A stretch of DNA of 60,311 nucleotides, taken from the NCBI RefSeq assembly GCF_001653135.1, contig NZ_BDDS01000023.1, positions 1-60,311 on the forward strand, read 5' to 3'. Positions 8,324 through 15,270 of this stretch are shown here, piece after piece. Position numbers and translations under genes: made by a program. This stretch comes from Pseudoalteromonas neustonica. GTDB lineage: Bacteria > Pseudomonadota > Gammaproteobacteria > Enterobacterales > Alteromonadaceae. The notes below the pieces were generated by a model. It was not told the DNA's origin, searched no databases, and was given only the letters and a program-made list of their open reading frames with translations. Positions within the stretch are counted from its first letter, which is position 1, and every line of letters begins with the position of its first letter.

Positions 8324-8785
8324 GTGCTCACAATAAAGAGTCACTTTAACTATCAACCACGTACTCAAATAGCCACACACGACAATAAATACGGTGCCAA
8401 TCAATACTGGCATAATTAAAAAGTCCCAACTTTGCCCGCTGCTTATAATTAAAATAGGATTGGCCCCTGCTGCTGGGTGAACTGTTTTAGTTAGCATCAT
8501 CGCCGTTATTGCAAGACCCGTCGCTGTGGCAATACTAATAGGATCTGAGCCTATATAAGTGACAAACACGACCGCGATAAAAGCAGTGATCAAATGGCCT
8601 GCAATCACATTTTTAGCTTTTGCCAAAGGGCTATCTGGTATTCCAAAAACTAATACTGCCGTGGCGCCAAAAGGTGCCATAAGCCAGACCCCATAATTAT
8701 TTACACTTTCTAAATACGCTAAAACCAACAATGTAAGCGCTGAAAACACCCCCGCAATGACAGCTTGATACGATCCATCATTCAT
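8309..8785 (-). CDS. HPP-family integral membrane protein
   Basis: A 158-residue protein with about five transmembrane segments and the family signature HPPAGA-like TVHPAAGANPI. HPP-family proteins occur in bacteria and plant chloroplasts, where some transport nitrite. I chose ATG 8785 because AGGAG sits 8 nt upstream; the longer reading frame (TTG at 8830) would run through the TetR operator and lacks a ribosome site. It is transcribed divergently from the TetR gene across a double operator at 8806-8852, so it is very probably the target of that repressor. The substrate is unknown. Confidence 0.88.
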   Translation of the reverse strand: MNDGSYQAVIAGVFSALTLLVLAYLESVNNYGVWLMAPFGATAVLVFGIPDSPLAKAKNVIAGHLITAFIAVVFVTYIGSDPISIATATGLAITAMMLTKTVHPAAGANPILIISSGQSWDFLIMPVLIGTVFIVVCGYLSTWLIVKVTLYCEHKKTA

Positions 8786-8805
8786 AAATATAACTCCTAA
8801 CCAAA

Positions 8806-8852
8806 AGTAGACCGACTTGTCTACACGCAAATGATAGACAAGTCGGTCTACT
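8806..8852. promoter_or_regulatory. Double TetR-type operator
   Basis: AGTAGACCGACTTGTCTA (8806-8823) and its exact reverse complement (8835-8852) form an 18-bp perfect inverted repeat with an 11-bp spacer. Each half is itself an imperfect palindrome TAGAC-N6-GTCTA, resembling the TAGACC-type operators of NemR/AcuR-like TetR regulators. It lies between the divergent HPP and TetR genes. Confidence 0.8.
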
Positions 8853-8885
8853 CATGTCAAGCTTACTTTTTTACAAGGAGCCATC

Positions 8886-9503
8886 ATGGATAAGCGCACC
8901 CATATTATTAATACTGCACTGACAGCCTTCTATCAAAAAGGGATTCATGCGGTAGGTATTAATGAAATACTAAAAGAGTCTGGCGTTGCAAAAAAAACTC
9001 TTTATAACCACTTTGTCAGTAAAGATGAGTTGATTTGCGCCTGCCTTGAAGCCAGGGATAAACGCTTTAATCATTGGCTCAACGATCGGTTAAAAAACTG
9101 TGATACTCCTTTTGAAATCGCATCAGCGCTGTTTGGTTCACTCTCAATTTGGATAGATAATAAGGCCATAGAGCTTGGCGACTTTAATGGTTGTTTTTTT
9201 ATTAATACTGCGGCTGAATTTCCACACAGCGACCACCCTATTGCAATACTTTGCAGTGCACACAAAAAAGCTGTTTTACAATTGCTGTTCGACAAGCTAT
9301 CGCAAACAACACAATTTAAAAGCAAGTCAGAAAAAGCCAAGCAGTTAGCACAATTATTAATGACATTAAAAGAAGGTATGATCTGCCAAGCAAGAGTCAT
9401 GCATTCTAGCAACCAACTATTGCAAGACCCATTATTACTACGACAACTTGTACAAAGCTATATACCCAAACCGCTTCAAGATGCAGACTTCAGCGTTTCA
9501 TAG
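8886..9503 (+). CDS. TetR/AcrR-family repressor with repeat-derived C-terminus
   Basis: A 205-residue TetR regulator. The DNA-binding helix-turn-helix is at residues 1-50 (GINEILKESGVAKKTLYNHF). The ligand domain contains LGDFNGCFFINTAAEF, a pattern seen in NemR/AcuR-like regulators of small electrophile or toxicant defence; the cysteine there could be a sensor. A good ribosome site (AAGGAG) precedes ATG 8886. It probably represses itself and the HPP gene through 8806-8852. The last 14 residues (YIPKPLQDADFSVS) and the stop codon are encoded by a family-2 repeat fragment (9460-9529), so the native C-terminus has been replaced. Confidence 0.9.
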   Translation: MDKRTHIINTALTAFYQKGIHAVGINEILKESGVAKKTLYNHFVSKDELICACLEARDKRFNHWLNDRLKNCDTPFEIASALFGSLSIWIDNKAIELGDFNGCFFINTAAEFPHSDHPIAILCSAHKKAVLQLLFDKLSQTTQFKSKSEKAKQLAQLLMTLKEGMICQARVMHSSNQLLQDPLLLRQLVQSYIPKPLQDADFSVS

Positions 9504-9529
9504 GGACTTAATATCAAGGCGTTACTTTG
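9460..9529 (+). repeat. Family-2 MITE fragment inside the TetR 3' end
   Basis: Seventy bases that align without gaps to 53224-53293, with about 63 identical by eye. They include the terminal repeat ATATACCCAAACCGCTTCAAG, the AGCGTTTCA stem arm and TATCAAGGCGTTACTTTG. The other half of the element is missing. The fragment carries the TetR stop codon at 9501-9503. Confidence 0.85.
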
Positions 9530-9542
9530 TTGTTAAAAAAAT

Positions 9543-9564
9543 AAAGCGGCTATTTAGCCGCTTT
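9543..9564. terminator. Bidirectional terminator between TetR and amidohydrolase genes
   Basis: A 10-bp perfect stem AAAGCGGCTA/TAGCCGCTTT with a 2-nt loop, an A-run on the left and T residues on the right, between converging genes. Confidence 0.85.
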
Positions 9565-9587
9565 TAATTAGTCTATAACGCTAATAA

Positions 9588-12500
9588 TTACTTATCTTCA
9601 AAGTAAAGTTTATCGCGTTCTTTTTTACCAACTTCATTCATTGTTGCCGCATCAAATAAACGGCCGTTGATCATGGTGTAATCAACTTTATCTGTATCAC
9701 GAATATTCGTCAGCGGATTACCGTCGATGATCATTAAATCGGCTAATTTACCTACTTCTAACGAACCAATATTTTGATCAAGGCCTATGTATTTGGCCGG
9801 ATCAAGCGTCGCGGCGCGAATTGCTTGCAGTGGGGTCATTCCACCTTGGGCAAACATCCAAATCTCCCAATGTGCAGCCAACCCTTCACGTTGCCCATGC
9901 GCACCTAAATTAACTAGCACACCTAAATCTTGTAGCTCTTTTGCTACACGGGCATTATTAAAGTGATTGTAGTGATGATCGGGCGCTTTAACTCGACGCA
10001 TTGAACGCGGTAACAATTGATTTTTAGGTACGAATTTACTTAAGCGTGGATGATTCCATACGTCCGTTTTATCGTACCAGTAGTTTTCACCCCAAATACC
10101 ACCATACGCAACACCAAGAGTAGGCGTATAACCTACATCACTTTGTGACCAAAGCTGCTTAATATCGTCATAAATGTTTGCAACAGGAAGTGAGTGCTCA
10201 ATACCTGTATGGCCATCAACCACCATGGTTAAGTTATGTTGTAATAACGATCCGCCTTCTGGCACAACCATCATTTCCAGCTCTCGACCAGCTTCTATCA
10301 CTTGCTGGCGTTGCTCACGACGGGGTTGGTTATATGATTTAACACTAAACGCCCCCACTTTCTTTAAACGCTCTAAATGAAATTTAGCATCATCTAACGA
10401 ATCAATATGCGACGTATACCCTGGCATATTGGCGCCATATAAAATAGTCCCGGTAGAGAAAATACGCGGGCCCACAATAGCCCCTGATTTTTGCATTTCA
10501 CTTGCAGCAAAAATTTCAGTGGTATCATTAGAAGGATCATGAATGGTTGTTACACCTAATGATAAACCAGCTAGGTTCTTCCAGTTTTGCTCTGGAATAA
10601 TTTCATTACTCGCTTGCGAGCCGTGAGCATGCGCATCAACAAGCCCTGGCATAATTGTTTTACCAGTTACATCAATGATTTTTGCACCTTTTGGAATGCT
10701 CACATCTGCTACACTGCCCAGTGCTTTAATATGCTTACCATCAGTTAGCAACACACCATTTTCGATAACTTGCTCACCTTTCATGGTGATAATACGCGCA
10801 CCAGTTAAGGCTATCATGCCTTTCGGTTCAGCTATTTTGCGAGTAAAACTGATGTTATCGCCGCTTTCAACTTTAAAATCAGCGTCATCAGCTTTATTAA
10901 TATCAAACAACCCAGCTAAGCTTGCGTGGTAAAGCTCAGGGCCGAGTGTCCAATATAGTTTATTGCTATTTGCACTCCAACTGATGCTTTCACCCGCACG
11001 TACTGAGAGCTGTTCAATCGGAAATTGACTATCTTTAGGGCCTATATTAATGGTTTTACCGCTTTCAACTAGCGGCGTAACAAATACTTTAAAACGCTCA
11101 GCAAACGCAAGGTATTTTCCATCAGGCGATACTCTAAATTCAGTTGCATGCTCAGATTCATACAGTTTACTGACTTTCTTAGAATCAAGTTCAACAACAC
11201 TTAATGTTGGCTTTGGCCATGGACTCATAATGAATACACGGTCGTTTTGCGCACCAAATTGTGGTTGATAGCCACTTTTTGTAATTAGCTCAGCTTTGCC
11301 GCCTTTTGTGCTCACCGCGTAAATGCCTGTGTGTAACGACCAATCAGGGTTTAATATGCCGCCACCCGATGCTTTTCTATACACAACTGTTTTGCCATCT
11401 GGGCTAAATGTTGGCTCTACATATTTGCCCGGTTCAGTGGTTATGTCATCGCCACGCCCGCTGCGAGCAGATACAACACGAACAGCACCCTGCTCATTAT
11501 CGTCCCATGTTACATAAACTATTTTTTTACCATCGCGAGAAAACTGCGCAAATAACTCAAAATGATCATCTTGTTTCGTTAAACGCTTTATTTTACCTGA
11601 CGCTAAATCACGTTTATAAATATGCCCAAGCGCTTCAAAAATAGCGGTTTCGCCATCTGGAGATACCTGTACATTGCGCAGCATTTTTACATCAAATTCA
11701 TCGGCATCAATATTTTGTGTAAAACGCACCGCTTTTTGAATTTTTTTACTTGTTTGTACTTCAAATGGTACCGTCTCAACATCGCCATCTTTCACATCAA
11801 GCTTATGGATTGTACCACCCGCCCAAAATACCAGCTCTTCATTATCTGGTGTCCAAGCAATTGTTGGATAAACGCCATGGATAGCCCATGTTTCTTGCAT
11901 GTCACGCTCAAGTTTATCGTACAACTTTGTGTGCTGACCCGACGTTAAATCATATATGTAAAGGCTCGTTTGAAAATCATCTCGCTTAATATAGGCAAGT
12001 TTTTTACCATCAGGTGACGGTGTTGGACGAATCGCCCCACCCATACCACTTATAATTGTTTCGATCTCACCAGTTTGACGATCATAACGTTTAATTTTGT
12101 AGATACCCGCAACCGAGTCTTTTGAATAATGAAACGTTTTACCTGGAGTCGAATCATGCGAGAAATAAACGTAACGGCCATCAGGCGAAAACATCGGCTC
12201 ACCTAAATCTTTTTGATCGTCAGCACGCTTAGTTAACTGTACACCTTTACCACCTGCTTTGTGATAAAGCCATACTTCACCCGCACCTAATGAACGACTT
12301 GCCGTAAAATGCTTACGTGCAACTAAATAGTCGCCATCAGGGCTCCAAGCAGGACTATTAAGAAGACGAAAAGTTTCGTTCGTTACTGCTGTTTGGTTTT
12401 CACCGTTTAAATCCATTAGCCAAATGTTATCGCCGCCACCTTGATCCGAGGTAAACGCAATATGTTTACCATCAGGGCTAAAGCGTGGCTGCATTTGCCA

Positions 12501-12773
12501 TGCAATATCAGTTGTTAATTGAGTCGCCTTACCGCCCGACATCGCCATAGTATAAATATCACCGAGCAAATCAAACACAATGGTTTTACCATCTGGGCTC
12601 ACATCAATATTCATCCATGTGCCTTGTGACACACTGATAGTCGCATCGACAAATTGCCCTTGTGGTGCATCAACTTGCCACTTTTTATCATCAGTACTTT
12701 CTTGTGCCTGTGTTTGACCATAAAGGGCCAATGACATTGCTACAGCCATTGTTGTATGGAGCATTGCTTTCAT
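9588..12773 (-). CDS. Secreted TolB-propeller amidohydrolase
   Basis: A 1061-residue protein with a Sec signal peptide (MKAMLHTTMAVAMSLALYG, cleavage near QAQE). Residues of about 35-640 hold many TolB/PD40 β-propeller blades, each ending in FSPDGK- or SPDGKTI-type loops. Residues of about 650-1055 form a metal-dependent amidohydrolase: GKTIMPGLVDAHAHGSQ gives the HxH metal motif, and EHSLP and the NLGAHGQREG region follow. The family is common in Alteromonadales and hydrolyses amide or peptide-like bonds, often of imidazolonepropionase/prolidase type; the substrate here is unknown. It is probably periplasmic, with the propeller gating or capturing substrate. It is monocistronic, between a terminator and a 97-bp upstream gap. 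Confidence 0.9.
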   Translation of the reverse strand: MKAMLHTTMAVAMSLALYGQTQAQESTDDKKWQVDAPQGQFVDATISVSQGTWMNIDVSPDGKTIVFDLLGDIYTMAMSGGKATQLTTDIAWQMQPRFSPDGKHIAFTSDQGGGDNIWLMDLNGENQTAVTNETFRLLNSPAWSPDGDYLVARKHFTASRSLGAGEVWLYHKAGGKGVQLTKRADDQKDLGEPMFSPDGRYVYFSHDSTPGKTFHYSKDSVAGIYKIKRYDRQTGEIETIISGMGGAIRPTPSPDGKKLAYIKRDDFQTSLYIYDLTSGQHTKLYDKLERDMQETWAIHGVYPTIAWTPDNEELVFWAGGTIHKLDVKDGDVETVPFEVQTSKKIQKAVRFTQNIDADEFDVKMLRNVQVSPDGETAIFEALGHIYKRDLASGKIKRLTKQDDHFELFAQFSRDGKKIVYVTWDDNEQGAVRVVSARSGRGDDITTEPGKYVEPTFSPDGKTVVYRKASGGGILNPDWSLHTGIYAVSTKGGKAELITKSGYQPQFGAQNDRVFIMSPWPKPTLSVVELDSKKVSKLYESEHATEFRVSPDGKYLAFAERFKVFVTPLVESGKTINIGPKDSQFPIEQLSVRAGESISWSANSNKLYWTLGPELYHASLAGLFDINKADDADFKVESGDNISFTRKIAEPKGMIALTGARIITMKGEQVIENGVLLTDGKHIKALGSVADVSIPKGAKIIDVTGKTIMPGLVDAHAHGSQASNEIIPEQNWKNLAGLSLGVTTIHDPSNDTTEIFAASEMQKSGAIVGPRIFSTGTILYGANMPGYTSHIDSLDDAKFHLERLKKVGAFSVKSYNQPRREQRQQVIEAGRELEMMVVPEGGSLLQHNLTMVVDGHTGIEHSLPVANIYDDIKQLWSQSDVGYTPTLGVAYGGIWGENYWYDKTDVWNHPRLSKFVPKNQLLPRSMRRVKAPDHHYNHFNNARVAKELQDLGVLVNLGAHGQREGLAAHWEIWMFAQGGMTPLQAIRAATLDPAKYIGLDQNIGSLEVGKLADLMIIDGNPLTNIRDTDKVDYTMINGRLFDAATMNEVGKKERDKLYFEDK

Positions 12774-12870
12774 TGCTATCTCGCTTGTTCTTGTTGTTTA
12801 TTAATATTGATTGCAACAAAAACGATAGCAACTTACCAGCGATATCTGATAAAGCGTCTTAATTTGGCGG

Positions 12871-13695
12871 TTAATGCCATTTAATTGGGTCAAATTGATA
12901 GTAGCCAACTAATAAGCTGTAAATTTCTGGATCGTAGTGTCGAAGTTCACTTGGCTTTTCTAAAAAGGTTTCAGTGATCACAGCAAAAAACTCCGCTTCA
13001 TTTGTTGCACCATAACTATGGATAACATGAGGCATACTATAGGCAACGTGTGTTTTTAATTGATTAAAAGCACGGCTAAAAATGCGCCCCCACTCTTGAT
13101 AGTCTGACTCTTTAGTGAGTAACGGAGTGCCGGTGGTTTTGCCTGTTTCTTGATCAAGCTGATGAGCAAACTCATGAAACACAAGGTTATGCCCATCGTT
13201 TGGTAATCTATTACCCTCAAGTACGTCGTGCCAACTAAGCACTAACGTGCCACCAGGCCAAGACTCTCCTTGACGAATAGTATTATGGTAGCTGACTAAG
13301 CCTGCGCTATCCCGGGATGTTTGTGGTGCATAATAAGCGCTGGGATAAAGCAAAATTTCTTTAACGTTTTGATAAAGTGGCCACGGTTTATTTAATACTA
13401 ATAAACATGCATCAGCAGCAACAATTAATTTCATACCCTCATTGAGTTTTAAACCATCACAACCTATAAAACGTTTTTCATTCAAAAACCAAACAATATG
13501 GCGCTCTAGTTTCTCACGGTCAGCATCTGTCATCTTTTGATAAATAGGCATACAGCGTAACAACAGCGCTTTTTGTTTTTCATCTAAATGATAATCTTGA
13601 TATTTTTTTTGCCACAAGCGATTTTGAATTACTGGCCAACGCCAATAAATAACCACAAACGCTACCAGTGCGAGTACTAACAATCCGTTTACCAT
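12871..13695 (-). CDS. mtfA: MtfA-type zinc peptidase (M90)
   Basis: A 274-residue protein. One N-terminal membrane segment (residues 2-20) is followed by the MtfA domain. The zinc motif HEFAH is in LVFHEFAHQLDQETG, and the third-ligand glutamate region is EAEFFAVITETFLEKP. In E. coli MtfA binds and titrates the glucose repressor Mlc and has aminopeptidase activity. No mlc or ptsG gene is nearby, so a role in sugar uptake control is known of the family and not shown here. The N-terminal anchor is a difference from E. coli MtfA. Confidence 0.93.
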   Translation of the reverse strand: MVNGLLVLALVAFVVIYWRWPVIQNRLWQKKYQDYHLDEKQKALLLRCMPIYQKMTDADREKLERHIVWFLNEKRFIGCDGLKLNEGMKLIVAADACLLVLNKPWPLYQNVKEILLYPSAYYAPQTSRDSAGLVSYHNTIRQGESWPGGTLVLSWHDVLEGNRLPNDGHNLVFHEFAHQLDQETGKTTGTPLLTKESDYQEWGRIFSRAFNQLKTHVAYSMPHVIHSYGATNEAEFFAVITETFLEKPSELRHYDPEIYSLLVGYYQFDPIKWH

Positions 13696-13777
13696 TAAAG
13701 GGTCCTATTAACAGAGATAAACTATTAATATGTCCGCTTAGGGCAAAATTCAATCATTTCATAGCAGTTACATAAAA

Positions 13778-13800
13778 ACCGCCCAAGAACTATAAGCGGT
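13778..13800 (-). terminator. Probable terminator of the LasA-like gene
   Basis: On the minus strand, ACCGC then a 13-nt loop, GCGGT and TTTTT, 30 bp past the stop codon at 13830. The stem is only five base pairs. Confidence 0.55.
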
Positions 13801-13829
13801 CTGTCGATTATTGCGCTAAACCCATAAAC

Positions 13830-15047
13830 TTAACGATATAACGGTTGCCATGCACACGTGCGATAACCATAGCGCTCAAAATAGAAATTGTTGCAATTGC
13901 TATCATAATTGCTGTTACCAACATCAATACGATGACCACTTATATATTGATTATGCAATGATACTTGCTGGCCATTGTATAATAAAGTGAAGTGCACATG
14001 AGGGCCGGATGACTGTCCTCCTTCGCACAATGCCTGCCCCTTACTATTAGCATAACGGCCAAGCCATGCGCCTGGCTGAACATAATCGCCGCTGTTGTAT
14101 TGCAAATTCGACATATGATAATAACTAGTTGAATAGCCACTTGAATGCGTCACACGGATATTACAAGAGGAAAAACGCGTAACGGTACCACCATGAGCCG
14201 CCTGCACATATGGTGTATTGCTACCCCAACCACCTGAGCCATTATTAAAATCAAGGGACGAGTATGGATACCCAGAACCGGTATTTGAATGTGCACCACC
14301 ACTGTACCAATAACCAGATGGCCAAGGGAGGTTCATTGAAAAACTCGCTGCTGCTAACCGTGTATCATTATTTTGTACTGCGTGTATTGAAGGGGTTTGT
14401 AATTGCGCGTAACTATCTGGAAATAAACTATCAAAAGTAGTTAAAAATGCCGTGATTGCACTTTTCGAATTGCTTACTTCATCTTTATCCAACGTCAATT
14501 TTGAACGTTTTGCTAACACACTCACTAACGCTGCAGTGGCAGCAGTACTGCTACTTATGCTCGCGTTGCGAGTGATTTCAATACCTGTAGATTGCACATC
14601 TTGCCATTGTTTATACGCGTAGAAACGTTGAGCTAATTTAGTTACCACGTCTTCTATTTGTGCATCAAACCCTTGTTTATCTGATAAGTCTCTTAATGGC
14701 TTATTGATATCTGCATCTAGGTTAGAAAGTAAGCCACTTTGCTGCTCAATCAAGGCTAAAATAATTTTAGGATTAATGCTCGCATAACCAGCCCAATGCA
14801 ATATGAGCTCTTTTTTTTCGTTAAGCGCTGGCGCATACAGGGTAAAGAAACTATCCCAATCTTCATTTAATAGGGTGTTATTAAATACAAATTGAGTATC
14901 GTCGACAGCTACCAAAGAGTTTAACTTTAGCGATTTAATTGATTGTTCTGAAAAGCTAAAATCTGCATGTCCGTGGCCTTTTGCTGATACTACAGACGAG
15001 ATACCTAAAACACTCACTAATGCGATATTCATTATTTGATTTTTCAT
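13830..15047 (-). CDS. LasA/pseudoalterin-like M23 metalloendopeptidase
   Basis: A 405-residue secreted preproenzyme. A signal peptide is at residues 1-22 (ending SVVSA), followed by a propeptide of about 210 residues. The mature M23 domain starts near the ANLPWPSGYWYSGGAHSN-type stretch. Zinc ligands are readable as the His in GGAHSNTG, the Asp in SSLDF and the His in GPHVHFTLL, with the catalytic His in SYYHMSNL. Paired cysteines at the C-terminus fit the M23A (LasA, β-lytic) group. Such enzymes cut glycyl bonds in peptidoglycan cross-bridges and elastin; pseudoalterin of Pseudoalteromonas is the closest known type. Likely roles are killing Gram-positive competitors or digesting protein. 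The gene is monocistronic. Confidence 0.9.
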   Translation of the reverse strand: MKNQIMNIALVSVLGISSVVSAKGHGHADFSFSEQSIKSLKLNSLVAVDDTQFVFNNTLLNEDWDSFFTLYAPALNEKKELILHWAGYASINPKIILALIEQQSGLLSNLDADINKPLRDLSDKQGFDAQIEDVVTKLAQRFYAYKQWQDVQSTGIEITRNASISSSTAATAALVSVLAKRSKLTLDKDEVSNSKSAITAFLTTFDSLFPDSYAQLQTPSIHAVQNNDTRLAAASFSMNLPWPSGYWYSGGAHSNTGSGYPYSSLDFNNGSGGWGSNTPYVQAAHGGTVTRFSSCNIRVTHSSGYSTSYYHMSNLQYNSGDYVQPGAWLGRYANSKGQALCEGGQSSGPHVHFTLLYNGQQVSLHNQYISGHRIDVGNSNYDSNCNNFYFERYGYRTCAWQPLYR

Positions 15048-15270
15048 CTTTCATTTCCTTTTATATAGTAAAAAGATCCCAAAGAGGGAACAAAAGATAT
15101 AGCACCAATGTTAATAAATGGTTAATTATATGTTTTTATGTTTGTATTAATAAAATTTATGTCCCTTATATAACCTCGTGTATAGGTTGTTTTTCACTCC
15201 AATAATTTGTACGAAAAATAAACTAAAATTAAATTATTGATAAAATGTAAAAACCAATGAGTTTTGAGCG

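Noticed and set aside
11622..11948. Plus-strand ORFs inside the amidohydrolase gene
   Set aside because: Antisense shadows of a full-length, domain-rich gene.
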